The notes: generated from the sequence alone by a model not told the origin. DNA of 11,684 bases from Desulfobacteraceae bacterium (GCA_030615565.1 JAUWZC010000053.1:1-11684); one strand, 5' to 3'; shown: positions 1-6,744, counted from the stretch's first letter. Numbers and translations are program-made.

Positions 1-255
1 CAGCAGATGTTTCCGGAACAGTATGGTATCTCTTTACAATCAGGTCTAATGGACAGCTACACGGAGTTAGAATCTGATGTTGAAGAGGTTGTTCCATTAA
101 AGCTATTAAAGGCCAAGGCAGGGGAATATATTGAAAAAAAGATTATTGCCCATGCCTTGAATATTACAGGTGGAAACAAGGTCAAGGCAGCCAGAATTCT
201 TAATATCAGTTATAAGGCCCTCTTTTATAAGATGAATAATCTGGGATTAAGATGA
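1..255 (+). CDS. C-terminal fragment of an NtrC-family sigma-54-dependent response regulator
   Basis: The reading frame is open from the left edge of the window, so only the last 84 residues are present and the true start lies outside. The final ~50 residues form a Fis-type helix-turn-helix (HTH_8): an E-K-K-I-I helix, then GGNKVKAARILNISYKALFY, closing with the usual N-x-L-G-L-R end. The S-Y-K-A-L-F-Y-K form is the ordinary NtrC/ZraR-type recognition helix, whereas XrtA-linked PrsR regulators typically carry an R-P-T-L-Y variant (family knowledge), so I do not call this PrsR. The phosphoreceiver and AAA+ sigma-54 activation domains would be upstream and are not visible. It is co-directional with the polysaccharide genes but separated from them by 359 bp with a likely promoter, so shared control is only a possibility. 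A sigma-54 promoter candidate does occur later, at 9128-9144. Confidence 0.88.
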   Translation, partial: QQMFPEQYGISLQSGLMDSYTELESDVEEVVPLKLLKAKAGEYIEKKIIAHALNITGGNKVKAARILNISYKALFYKMNNLGLR

Positions 256-280
256 AAAATCAATTGAGTCAACTACTAGT

Positions 281-309
281 CATTTTCTCAGTTCTTAGAG
301 CTGAAAATG
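281..309 (+). other. Small hairpin just after the regulator gene
   Basis: CATTTTC at 281-287 is complementary to GAAAATG at 303-309, and CAG/CTG can extend the stem inward. It sits 26 bp past the regulator stop codon, where a terminator would be expected. No T-run follows on the + strand, so intrinsic termination is weakly supported. Confidence 0.3.
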
Positions 310-317
310 AGATCTTG

Positions 318-471
318 CTTAAAAAATCGCTTAATATTTCCATGGGGAAGGTCTAATGGGAATAATAAGCTTGCTTATTTTTCCCAAAAAGCCATCCCCA
401 TTGATCCCAATGTGAAGACATTGGGAATCCCGCAAGCGGGGCTTTAAGCGATTCCTTGTGTCCATTTTAAG
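318..471 (+). other. Four-way-junction-like structured element (RNA or DNA fold)
   Basis: This gap between the regulator and the polysaccharide genes is built from nested inverted repeats. A closing stem pairs AATCGCTTAA (325-334) with TTAAGCGATT (444-453), perfect over 10 bp. A further outer stem, CTTAAAA (318-324) with TTTTAAG (465-471), lies across an 11-nt asymmetric bulge. Inside are three hairpins separated by 2-7 nt: a long arm 342-401, whose tip GGGAATAATAAGC (358-370) pairs with 373-385 with one mismatch; TCCCAATGT/ACATTGGGA (405-413/418-426) with loop GAAG; and CCCGC/GCGGG (429-433/436-440). No coding frame explains it. It lies upstream of the promoter candidate at 548-577, so it is probably not the 5' leader from that promoter. 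It could be a 3' UTR or independent RNA, a mobile-element end, or a DNA structure. I recognise no known riboswitch. Confidence 0.55.
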
Positions 472-476
472 TTAAT

Positions 477-541
477 TCTCAGAGTGCTCTGCGAACTTGA
501 ACGATACCCGGCATGCCGGGGAGAGTGGGCGAGAGAAAAAA
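477..541 (+). repeat. Dispersed GGGCGAGAGAAA repeat, copy 1
   Basis: The segment runs from TCTCAGAG through GCTCT, then AACGAT, to GTGGGCGAGAGAAAAA. The same order of blocks occurs near 3004-3071 and 6655-6709. This copy contains a perfect 14-bp palindrome, CCCGGCATGCCGGG (507-520). It ends about 75 bp before the start of the export gene. Confidence 0.6.
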
Positions 542-547
542 TATGCT

Positions 548-577
548 TTCACTTATCTGTAAACATGCGACTATAAT
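548..577 (+). promoter_or_regulatory. Sigma-70-like promoter candidate for the polysaccharide genes
   Basis: A perfect TATAAT at 572-577 is preceded, with an 18-bp spacer, by TTCACT at 548-553 (4 of 6 to TTGACA). Transcription would start near 584, about 30 nt before the export gene, whose GGAGG (601-605) lies 9 nt from its ATG. No GG-N10-GC sigma-54 signature is visible in this gap. Confidence 0.5.
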
Positions 578-614
578 GGAAAGGTAAGACATTAATTATG
601 GGAGGATTGGGGAT

Positions 615-1238
615 ATGAAGATGTTTTTAAGTAACATTACCAAATGTTTACTCTCTTTTATAATAGTGTGTGGGATTGGATTTTTTCATCAATCCATAGC
701 AGCTGACAAAACTGGAGCCAGCTCTAAAGAAACCAAAAAAGAGATAGTGGTTGATCCTTCCTACATAATTGGCCCCATGGATGTTCTCGAGATCCAGGTC
801 TGGAAAGAGCCTGATTTTTCACGTCAGGTTCTGGTAAGGCCGGATGGAAAGATCACCTTGCCACTGATAGGTGATATTCTCGCATCTGGGATGAATACCA
901 TGGGTCTGAAGGCTCTATTAACCGAAAAATTAAGAGATTTTGTAAGCAAACCAGATGTAACAGTGATCGTGCTCGAATCTCGCAGCAAGAATTTCTACAT
1001 TATAGGGAAGATTAATCTGCCTGGAACCTATCCCTTGAATCCAGACATGACTGTGCTCCAGGCTATATCGGTTGCAGGCGGTTTAGGGGAGTGGGCAGAC
1101 AAAGATAGTATTCGTATCATCCGAAGATCTGGCGGAAAAGAAGAGGTTATTCACTTTGATTATAACAAGGTCATCTCAGGGAAAAGTCTGGAGCAGAATA
1201 TCCTGCTTAAGCCGAATGATACGATTGTCGTACCATGA
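615..1238 (+). CDS. Polysaccharide export protein (Wza/KpsD-like, XrtA-type)
   Basis: A 207-residue secreted protein. Residues 1-30 look like a signal peptide: a Lys near the start, a hydrophobic stretch CLLSFIIVCGIGFF, and a likely cut in SIA-AD. There is no clear lipobox, so it is probably not a lipoprotein, unlike classical Wza. Residues ~47-121 match the Poly_export domain (Y-I-I-G-P-M-D-V-L-E-I opening, V-R-P-D-G-K-I-T-L-P-L-I-G core). Residues ~126-180 match an SLBB-type domain (GKINLPGTYPL, then VLQAISVAGGL). It is much shorter than E. coli Wza (~380 residues), as expected for the compact XrtA-linked export proteins. The start is set by GGAGG at 601-605. The beta-barrel gene follows after 17 bp, so the two are probably co-transcribed and may form one export path. 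Confidence 0.92.
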   Translation: MKMFLSNITKCLLSFIIVCGIGFFHQSIAADKTGASSKETKKEIVVDPSYIIGPMDVLEIQVWKEPDFSRQVLVRPDGKITLPLIGDILASGMNTMGLKALLTEKLRDFVSKPDVTVIVLESRSKNFYIIGKINLPGTYPLNPDMTVLQAISVAGGLGEWADKDSIRIIRRSGGKEEVIHFDYNKVISGKSLEQNILLKPNDTIVVP

Positions 1239-1255
1239 AATAATAAGGGATTCTT

Positions 1256-2533
1256 ATGAAAATAGTAGGTGGATGGAAGGCATTGTTCTTTTTACTCATC
1301 ACGCTTTTTCTTTTTCCAATGATATGCATGGCTGACTACAGGTTTGAACTTACCCCACGTATATCGGTCAGTCAAGTCTATGACGATAATATCTATTTAG
1401 ATAATAATAATGAAAAATCAGACTATATGATCACTGCTTCACCAGGGATAAACCTGATGATTTCTTCTATCAATAACTCTCTGAGCCTTGATTATTCCCC
1501 CACCTGGGTCTGGTATGATGAATATGAGGAGAACGACACAGTTAGGCATGCTGGCACCCTTGAATTTTGGCAAAACATTGCAGAACATCTAAGGTTTAAC
1601 CTGACCGACACCTACCTTAAATCTGAAGAGCCCTTTGAGGATACAGCAGAGGCTGAAGGGGTCAGAACTACCAGAAATACATACTATAGAAACACAGGAA
1701 GCGCCAGTCTTCGTTACCAGTTCGGTCCAGAAGATACTATAACCTTTGGCTATAGACACAGCCTTTTGGAAAATGAAGATGTCACTCTGGATGATGGAAC
1801 AATTCATAACCCATTTTGTAGCATTACCTATTGGTTTGACGTAAAAAGTGGGTTGGAGCTTAATTGCGGATTCACCGATGCAAAGTTCTCTCGGGATGAT
1901 GGTACTAAAGCCGGAGATGACTATACTGGTCATGGGGCAGGCATGCGATATATTTACCGTTTTACGCAGAATACCAATGGCTCAATTGGCTACACTGTTA
2001 CAACCCGGGATTTTGATGGGCTCACAGAAGACTATGACATACATGAAGGTTCCGTCGGTTTTGAACATGCCCTCTCCTCTGATATATCTCTTTCGTTGGG
2101 AGGTGGTTATTTTACCCAAAAAAACGAGCGGTCTGGTGATGAAACGGGTTACTCTTATAATGCATCCCTTGCAAAACGCTTTCAGAGAGGGAGTTTTAAC
2201 ATTGGGGCCCAAGGTGGCTGGGATGAGTCCTATTTAGAGGCAGAACGAAGGGGATTTACACGGTACTGGAGTGCAGATTCCAGGCTTGAGTACATGTTTA
2301 TGCAAGACTTAAATGGCTATGCTGGTGGATCGTACAGGCGAGATGAAGATTCAGCTGACCGGGAATGGAAAACATGGAGGGGAAACTGTGGTTTAAGATT
2401 AATGTTTATGCGCTGGTTTTCCTTATCCCTGGATTATTCTTACGCTCAAAGAGATGGTGATTTTGATGTGGAGGATTACACGGACAACCGGGTGATGCTT
2501 ACCCTCAGTGCCAGCAAGCTGTATAGATGGTAA
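1256..2533 (+). CDS. Outer-membrane beta-barrel protein of an exopolysaccharide (XrtA-type) locus
   Basis: A 425-residue protein with a clear signal peptide (K-rich start, a hydrophobic run of about 15 residues, likely cleavage after M-I-C-M-A before DYRF). The mature part alternates polar and aromatic residues in repeated amphipathic strands, rich in Y, W, F, G, N and D, and ends in SKLYRW; a C-terminal aromatic residue is typical of Bam-assembled barrels. The opening PRISVSQVYDDNIYLD and the S-P-G-I segment resemble the ~450-residue barrel proteins found beside XrtA-type export genes (recalled family knowledge, not searched). No cysteine-rich or enzymatic motif is visible. It starts 17 bp after the export gene with AAGGGA at 1245-1250. 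Likely role: the outer-membrane conduit or partner for polymer export, replacing the pore that the short export protein lacks. The functional role is inferred from context. Confidence 0.82.
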   Translation: MKIVGGWKALFFLLITLFLFPMICMADYRFELTPRISVSQVYDDNIYLDNNNEKSDYMITASPGINLMISSINNSLSLDYSPTWVWYDEYEENDTVRHAGTLEFWQNIAEHLRFNLTDTYLKSEEPFEDTAEAEGVRTTRNTYYRNTGSASLRYQFGPEDTITFGYRHSLLENEDVTLDDGTIHNPFCSITYWFDVKSGLELNCGFTDAKFSRDDGTKAGDDYTGHGAGMRYIYRFTQNTNGSIGYTVTTRDFDGLTEDYDIHEGSVGFEHALSSDISLSLGGGYFTQKNERSGDETGYSYNASLAKRFQRGSFNIGAQGGWDESYLEAERRGFTRYWSADSRLEYMFMQDLNGYAGGSYRRDEDSADREWKTWRGNCGLRLMFMRWFSLSLDYSYAQRDGDFDVEDYTDNRVMLTLSASKLYRW

Positions 2534-2583
2534 AAAAGCTCGCGAATTCTCTCATTGTTGGCTTCCGGCCAAGAGGACCTACA

Positions 2584-2880
2584 TCCTGGAGGGAGTAATG
2601 GAGAGTTGGAATAATGGAAGGATGGAAGATTGGAATAATGGAAGAGTGAAAGCGTGGAAAGCTGGAATGTCGAAGATCCCGCCCGTCGGGGATGGAATAT
2701 TGGCCTGCCCTGGCGCGACTTTTACGGGATAACATGTTGTCGCTGTAATACTTCGAGAGTATAATCTATAAAATTATTTATTGCATGCCAGGTCTGGGCC
2801 AGGGAATAATGGAAGGATGGAAGAGTGGAGGCGTGGAAAGTTGGAATGTCGAAGATCCCGCCCGTCGGGGATGGTATTAC
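2584..2880 (+). repeat. Degenerate TGGAA-type tandem repeats and a duplicated 44-bp unit
   Basis: From about 2590 to 2650 and from about 2805 to 2830 the + strand is made of degenerate 7-8-bp words (TGGAATAA, TGGAAGGA, TGGAAGAT). Each block is followed by a 44-bp unit, at 2652-2695 and 2831-2874, with 43 of 44 positions identical. Each unit ends in a small hairpin (ATCCC...GGGGAT around CCCGT). Between the copies lie GCGAC/GTCGC and ATACT/AGTAT inverted repeats. Open frames on both strands here are repeat read-through. Confidence 0.85.
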
Positions 2881-2893
2881 TGGGGTTATAAAT

Positions 2894-2912
2894 AGTCCGC
2901 CCCAGGCGGACT
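2894..2912 (+). repeat. Perfect GC-rich hairpin
   Basis: AGTCCGCC (2894-2901) and GGCGGACT (2905-2912) are perfect complements around a 3-nt centre. No T-run follows, so it is not an intrinsic terminator in either direction. It lies 7 bp before the long inverted repeat at 2919-2995. Confidence 0.7.
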
Positions 2913-2918
2913 GATTGC

Positions 2919-2995
2919 TTGGCCTGATTTTTTGTCCATTGCCCAGTGAAATGCATTGTTTAGTTAATATTTCACGGGTCAAAAAATCAGGCCAA
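2919..2995. repeat. Long inverted repeat with a nested, reverse-oriented bulged hairpin
   Basis: TTGGCCTGATTTTTTG (2919-2934) and CAAAAAATCAGGCCAA (2980-2995) are a perfect 16-bp inverted repeat. Nested inside at 2942-2978 is a second stem, CCC-A-GTGAAAT with ATTTCAC-GGG. Read on the minus strand this is the bulged-hairpin family seen at 9075-11550 (CCC-GTGAAAT ... ATTTCAC-T-GGG). A related outer hairpin, GGCCTGATTTC/GAAGTCAGGTC, recurs at 6611-6648. This looks like one small element inserted in, or built around, another. Confidence 0.8.
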
Positions 2996-3003
2996 ATAAG
3001 AAT

Positions 3004-3071
3004 ATCTCAGAGGTCTCTGTGTGCTCGAGCGATCCCCTGCACCTCACTGCGGGAGAGAGCGGGCGAGAGAA
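3004..3071 (+). repeat. Dispersed GGGCGAGAGAAA repeat, copy 2
   Basis: Blocks in order: TCTCAGAG, GTCTCTGTGTGCTCGAGCGA, a variable centre CCCCTGCACCTCACTGCGGG, then AGAGCGGGCGAGAGAA. It shares block order and the 3' block with copies at 477-541 and ~6655-6709, and ends 36 bp before the chain-length gene start. Confidence 0.65.
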
Positions 3072-3106
3072 TTAAAAATAATAGAAACAATCAATCGAGT
3101 TTTAGA

Positions 3107-4678
3107 ATGGAACCATTTGAAATAGAAAAATACAAAGAGATTGCACTCCGCCGGATGTGGTGGATTATTATTCCTTTCCTCGTATCAATACTTATTGGTA
3201 TTGGCTTGAGTTTAAAACTTCCCAGATCTTATCGGGCCGGCACCCTCATTTTAGTCCAGCCCCAGAAGGTACCAGCAAGCTATGTCCGAGAAATCGTATC
3301 CATTGACATCGGAGACCGACTTCGCACCATTAACCAGCAGGTGACCAGCCGGACTAATCTGGAAAAGATTATTAACGAGTTTAATCTCTACAACGAGCCT
3401 GGCCGCCATATGTTCATAGAAGAAAAAGTAGAAAAACTCAGAAAAAAAATAAGTTTAGATGTTTCCAGAGGTGGAAGGCGGGGGACTAATGCCTTTCAAA
3501 TTTTTTTCATCGGCAGGTATCCAAAGAAGGTAGCAGAGGTTGCTAATACCCTGGCTTCTTATTTTATAACAGAAAACCTTAAGTTACGAGAAGATCAGGC
3601 AATAGGTACATCAGAATTTTTGACAGACGAGCTGGAAACAATCAGAAGAAGCCTTTTGGAGAAAGAAGAAGGATTAAAGAGGTACCGTGAGAGATATATG
3701 GGGGGGCTCCCTGAACAATTGGATACCAATCTGAGGATTTTGACGAGGATCCAGCAGCAGATAGTTGCTAACCAGGAAAACTTGAGGGGGGTCGAAAACA
3801 GAAAGCTCATGATCCAGCAGCAACTCGCAGAGACTGCCGAGATTAGAAGAGCTCGTGTAGCACAGGCAGCAGAAGGAGAAACAAGGCAACCCAATTCCTT
3901 AGACCAATTAAAAACCCAACTGGCCTCCCTTGAAGCCAGATACACACAAAGGCATCCGGATGTTATTAGCCTTAAAGAAAAGATTGCTGATCTGGAATCT
4001 AAGGAGAAGACTGATTCTAAGGAAGTCCAGGAGGTACCAGAAGATAGGGGTAGAACCCAGGCAGAAATAAACCTGGCAAACCAGTTGCGGGAAATCGAAT
4101 TACAGATAAGGAATCTGAAGGCCGAAGCAGCACAGCTACATTCTCAGATGAAATGGTATCAGACCCAGGTAGAGAACACGCCAAAGCGAGAGCAGGAACT
4201 TATGTCTCTGAACCGGGATTATCGTAATATTCAGGAAACCTATAATTCGCTTTTGAGCCGAAAATTAGAGGCCGAGATCGCAGTAAATTTAGAGAAGAAA
4301 CAGAAAGGTGAGCAATTCAGGATACTGGACACAGCCAAGGTCCCTATCAGACCTTTTAAGCCAAATGTCCGGCGCATACTTTTTATGACCGTGGCTTTGG
4401 GGTTTGCTCTGGGATGTGGTTTAGCCTATCTGAGGGAGACCATGGACACCTCCTTCAGAAGACCTGAGGATGTAGAAGAGGCACTTCAAATACCGGTAAT
4501 ATCAAGTCTGCCCTTTACCTATAATGCCAGAGAGCTGAGAAGAATTAAGAGAAAAAAAATACTAACAGTTTTATCTGTGGGACTGACCTTCCTGCTCTTA
4601 GGAGTGGTGATGGTTCTTTCCATAAAAGGGATAGATGCTACGATGAATTTCATAAAAAATATTTTTTCAAAGCTATAA
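3107..4678 (+). CDS. Polysaccharide chain-length determinant (Wzz/GumC-type, XrtA-linked)
   Basis: A 523-residue inner-membrane polysaccharide copolymerase. TM1 is at ~17-36, followed by the Wzz domain (GTLILVQPQKVPASYV region). A long periplasmic coiled coil (~155-395) contains the conserved R-H-P-D-V (282-286). The proline-rich AKVPIRPFKPN (410-420) precedes TM2 (~424-442). A third membrane segment lies at ~485-506 after a basic R-R-I-K-R-K-K stretch, consistent with the longer XrtA-type members. The frame is open from 2915, but the extra 64 codons run through the inverted repeat and the GGGCGAGAGA repeat. The ATG at 3107 begins a sensible protein (MEPFEIEKYK), with only a weak ribosome-binding site. 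No kinase domain is fused; the kinase is encoded separately at 6777. Role: sets polymer length with that kinase. Confidence 0.9.
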   Translation: MEPFEIEKYKEIALRRMWWIIIPFLVSILIGIGLSLKLPRSYRAGTLILVQPQKVPASYVREIVSIDIGDRLRTINQQVTSRTNLEKIINEFNLYNEPGRHMFIEEKVEKLRKKISLDVSRGGRRGTNAFQIFFIGRYPKKVAEVANTLASYFITENLKLREDQAIGTSEFLTDELETIRRSLLEKEEGLKRYRERYMGGLPEQLDTNLRILTRIQQQIVANQENLRGVENRKLMIQQQLAETAEIRRARVAQAAEGETRQPNSLDQLKTQLASLEARYTQRHPDVISLKEKIADLESKEKTDSKEVQEVPEDRGRTQAEINLANQLREIELQIRNLKAEAAQLHSQMKWYQTQVENTPKREQELMSLNRDYRNIQETYNSLLSRKLEAEIAVNLEKKQKGEQFRILDTAKVPIRPFKPNVRRILFMTVALGFALGCGLAYLRETMDTSFRRPEDVEEALQIPVISSLPFTYNARELRRIKRKKILTVLSVGLTFLLLGVVMVLSIKGIDATMNFIKNIFSKL

Positions 4679-4689
4679 ATTGAGGAATG

Positions 4690-4721
4690 CCTAAATTCCT
4701 AAATCCCTAAATTCCTGAATC
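4690..4721 (+). repeat. Four tandem copies of an 8-bp word, CCTAAATT
   Basis: Units CCTAAATT, CCTAAATC, CCTAAATT and CCTGAATC follow each other exactly between the chain-length and ATPase genes. Unit length is 8 bp with one or two substitutions between copies. It is a short simple-sequence tract and not a CRISPR (no spacers). Confidence 0.9.
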
Positions 4722-4744
4722 ACTTTTTCGAGGTAATCGCTGTT

Positions 4745-6379
4745 GTGTATACATCTTTCTACAATATAAAAGAAAAGCCGTTTAACTTGACTCCATCGCC
4801 ACGTTTTCTCTATCTGGGGGAAACTCATAAAGAGGCTTTGTCTTTGCTTACCTATGGAATTATGGAACGAAAGGGATTTGTATTACTTACCGGTGAAGTG
4901 GGTACTGGTAAAACCACCATAGTCCAGACACTGTTGGAAAACCTTGATTCTTCGGTTAAATACGTTTCAATATCTAATCCTACCCTGCCGCCCAAAGATT
5001 TTCTATTTTATGTTGCTTCAGGTTTAGGTCTTAAAACTCAATTTGAATCTAAAGGCACCTTTCTAGTTCATTTTGAGGATTTTCTTCAAACACTTTTGCA
5101 TCAACAACAAAATGTGCTTTTGATTGTTGATGAGGCACAGAGATTATCCCTTACACTTCTGGAAGAGATTCGCCTGCTTTCTAACATGGAGACTGCTGAT
5201 GACAAATTGATAAATATATTCTTGGTGGGTCAGCCGGAACTGAACCAAAAGCTAAGTAACGCCGAATGCCGACCTCTCCTACAGCGTATCAGCATCCGCT
5301 ATCATATAAATCCTTTAAATGTGATAGAAACTGGGGCCTATATCAAAACCCGGCTAAAGTCGGCTGGTGCCAAAGATACTAAAATTTTCTCCAAAGAAGT
5401 TATAAGGGCTATCCATAAACATGCTCAGGGTTATCCTCGGATGGTAAATATCTTGTGTGATAACGCCCTCCTGCTTGGATATTCTAACGGGAAAAAAGAT
5501 ATTACAGTTGAAATGATAGAAGAATGCCATAATGATCTTCAGCTTCCAGAATCCTTTTTGCAAAGGGACGTTGATATTAAAATTAGGCAGGAGTCAAAAG
5601 CACCCGAATCTGTGAGAAAGATACCATATCTCAGAGCAGCCATCCTCGCTCTCCTCTTAATTATCCTTGTATCAGCAGGCTCTGTCACCAAGTTTGGCCA
5701 AAGATATTTAAAAACAGTAGAGCTTTTTTATAGAACACATTTCACCTCAAAACCATCTCCTCCGGAAGAAAAGACTTCCGCCCTACTCCAGAAAAGAGGT
5801 TTACCGGCATCCAATGAAGAAGAACAAAAGGGAAGAGCTGAGCCTAAGTTTGAGATAGCAAAGACCGATATGAAAGAAAATATCCCGATTCAGAAATCAA
5901 AATCCAATCTATTGGCAAAAAAAGGGAATATTTTAAGAATAGAAAAAAGGATAATAACAGTTAAACCAGGAGACACCATGCTCGGATTAGCAATGGAAAT
6001 TTATGGCTATGCAGATAAAAGAACCTTAGAGCAGATACAAAGAGAAAATCCTGAAATTCGAGATGTCAACCTGATAGAGATGGGCCAAAAGATAGTATTT
6101 TCGAAATCCCCTTTTCTTAAGAATAAACAATACCCTATTTACTCAGTACATATCGCTTCTTACAAGCCGCTTAAATTGGCCCGGTCTATATTTGAGAAGC
6201 TGATTAAGGGAGGCTTCGAGCCCTATATCCTTCCCTTTGATCACCCCCAAAAAGGAAAAATATTTAGGGTTGCTGTAGGGGCGTTTAAGGATAAGGCATC
6301 TGCCAGATATTATGGCAATAAATTAATAGATATGGGTGTGGTAGAGTACGCCGAACCTATTAGTATAGATATAATGTGA
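4745..6379 (+). CDS. ExeA-like AAA ATPase with transmembrane segment, LysM and SPOR domains
   Basis: A 544-residue fusion. Residues 1-270 are an ExeA/GspA-type AAA ATPase: opening F-x-x-x-x-x-P-F-x-L-x-P-x-P, Walker A GEVGTGKTT (50-58), Walker B VLLIVDEAQ (124-132), and the V-G-Q-P-E-L sensor region (161-166). A single membrane segment follows at ~296-314, then a linker rich in K, E and P. A LysM domain lies at ~404-452 (ITVKPGDTMLGLA ... NLIEMGQKIVF), and a SPOR domain at ~466-538 (YSVHIASYK ... FRVAVGAFKDKASARYYGNKL). The layout implies a cytoplasmic ATPase and a periplasmic peptidoglycan-binding tail. The start is GTG at 4745, with GAGG at 4730-4733 (about 11 nt away). XrtA loci commonly carry such an ATPase of unknown exact role (family knowledge); the LysM-SPOR tail suggests it anchors or opens the cell wall for the export machinery (inference). 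Confidence 0.9.
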   Translation: MYTSFYNIKEKPFNLTPSPRFLYLGETHKEALSLLTYGIMERKGFVLLTGEVGTGKTTIVQTLLENLDSSVKYVSISNPTLPPKDFLFYVASGLGLKTQFESKGTFLVHFEDFLQTLLHQQQNVLLIVDEAQRLSLTLLEEIRLLSNMETADDKLINIFLVGQPELNQKLSNAECRPLLQRISIRYHINPLNVIETGAYIKTRLKSAGAKDTKIFSKEVIRAIHKHAQGYPRMVNILCDNALLLGYSNGKKDITVEMIEECHNDLQLPESFLQRDVDIKIRQESKAPESVRKIPYLRAAILALLLIILVSAGSVTKFGQRYLKTVELFYRTHFTSKPSPPEEKTSALLQKRGLPASNEEEQKGRAEPKFEIAKTDMKENIPIQKSKSNLLAKKGNILRIEKRIITVKPGDTMLGLAMEIYGYADKRTLEQIQRENPEIRDVNLIEMGQKIVFSKSPFLKNKQYPIYSVHIASYKPLKLARSIFEKLIKGGFEPYILPFDHPQKGKIFRVAVGAFKDKASARYYGNKLIDMGVVEYAEPISIDIM

Positions 6380-6481
6380 AAAAGAAAGGAAGCAGTCAGC
6401 GATCAGCAATTAGCGAAGTGCACAGTTTAATAAATTCAGTGACAAATAATGAGAGAATTAATTGATAACATGCGTTCTTCT
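6380..6481 (+). other. Start of the 397-bp gap before the kinase gene: low-information sequence
   Basis: It contains the short CAGTCAGCGATCAGCAATTAGC word series just after the ATPase stop codon. A 52-codon frame begins at 6449 but runs into the repeat element and has no protein-like features. No terminator is visible. Confidence 0.5.
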
Positions 6482-6709
6482 ATTTCTCACAGAGAACACA
6501 GGGGACACAGAGTATTAATATCCGACAAGTCGGGACTGAGGGATCAATCCAGATCAAATCCCATCTCAACGGAACTATCACTGGTAGTGTGCCCCGTAAG
6601 GGGCTGAGCATTTGGCCTGATTTCTCCTTCTCAAGAAGTCAGGTCAAACTCCCTTTATCTCTGTGAACTCCGTGAGCTCTAGCGAGTGCAAGGAGCGGGC
6701 GAGAGAAAT
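6482..6709. repeat. MITE-like element with CACAGAG/CTCTGTG arms, includes GGGCGAGAGAAA repeat copy 3
   Basis: Outer ends ATTTCTC (6482-6488) and GAGAAAT (6703-6709) are inverted. Just inside are CACAGAG words on the left (6489-6512) and CTCTGTG/CTCCGTG words on the right (about 6658-6674), again roughly inverted. Within lie a tight GCCCC-GTAA-GGGGC hairpin (6591-6604) and a 14-bp stem (6611-6624 with 6635-6648), whose only imperfections are two G-T pairs. The right end carries GAGCGGGCGAGAGAAAT, as in copies 1 and 2. It has no transposase. A small non-autonomous element is the simplest reading. Confidence 0.55.
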
Positions 6710-6724
6710 CAATGAGTCTCTAAG

Positions 6725-6744
6725 ATAAGATTACGTAATCTTAT
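6725..6744. promoter_or_regulatory. Perfect 20-bp palindrome, candidate operator upstream of the tyrosine kinase
   Basis: ATAAGATTAC is followed directly by GTAATCTTAT, a perfect palindrome with no spacer, ending 32 bp before the kinase ATG. It overlaps a weak -10-like TTATAT (6742-6747). Length and symmetry fit a binding site for a dimeric regulator; which one is unknown, and no second copy was seen upstream of the other genes. Confidence 0.5.

Noticed and set aside
1..255. Calling the partial regulator PrsR, the XrtA-linked response regulator
   Set aside because: The recognition helix is the general NtrC type (S-Y-K-A-L-F-Y), and the receiver and AAA+ domains needed to decide are outside the window.
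358..385. Strong 13-bp hairpin considered as an intrinsic terminator of the regulator gene
   Set aside because: It is followed by A residues rather than T on the + strand and is better explained as one arm of the larger 318-471 fold.
2708..2724. Possible sigma-54 promoter TGGCGC-N5-TTAC
   Set aside because: The -12 element lacks the essential GC (TTAC in place of TTGC), and it lies inside repeats.
2505..2982. Several 60-86-codon frames on both strands
   Set aside because: They are translations of the TGGAA tracts and 44-bp repeat units, with no ribosome-binding sites and repeat-derived low-complexity products.
2915..3106. Upstream extension of the chain-length protein to an ATG at 2915
   Set aside because: The extra 64 codons run through the perfect inverted repeat and the GGGCGAGAGA repeat and do not look like Wzz sequence; the ATG at 3107 gives the normal N-terminus with a membrane segment at 17-36.
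4690..4721. Tandem repeats considered as a CRISPR or phage attachment site
   Set aside because: Units are 8 bp with no spacers and no neighbouring cas or integrase gene.
6449..6607. A 52-codon frame before the kinase gene
   Set aside because: It reads through the CACAGAG arm and the GCCCC hairpin; the H-R-E-H-R-G-H-R stretch is what such repeats encode by chance.
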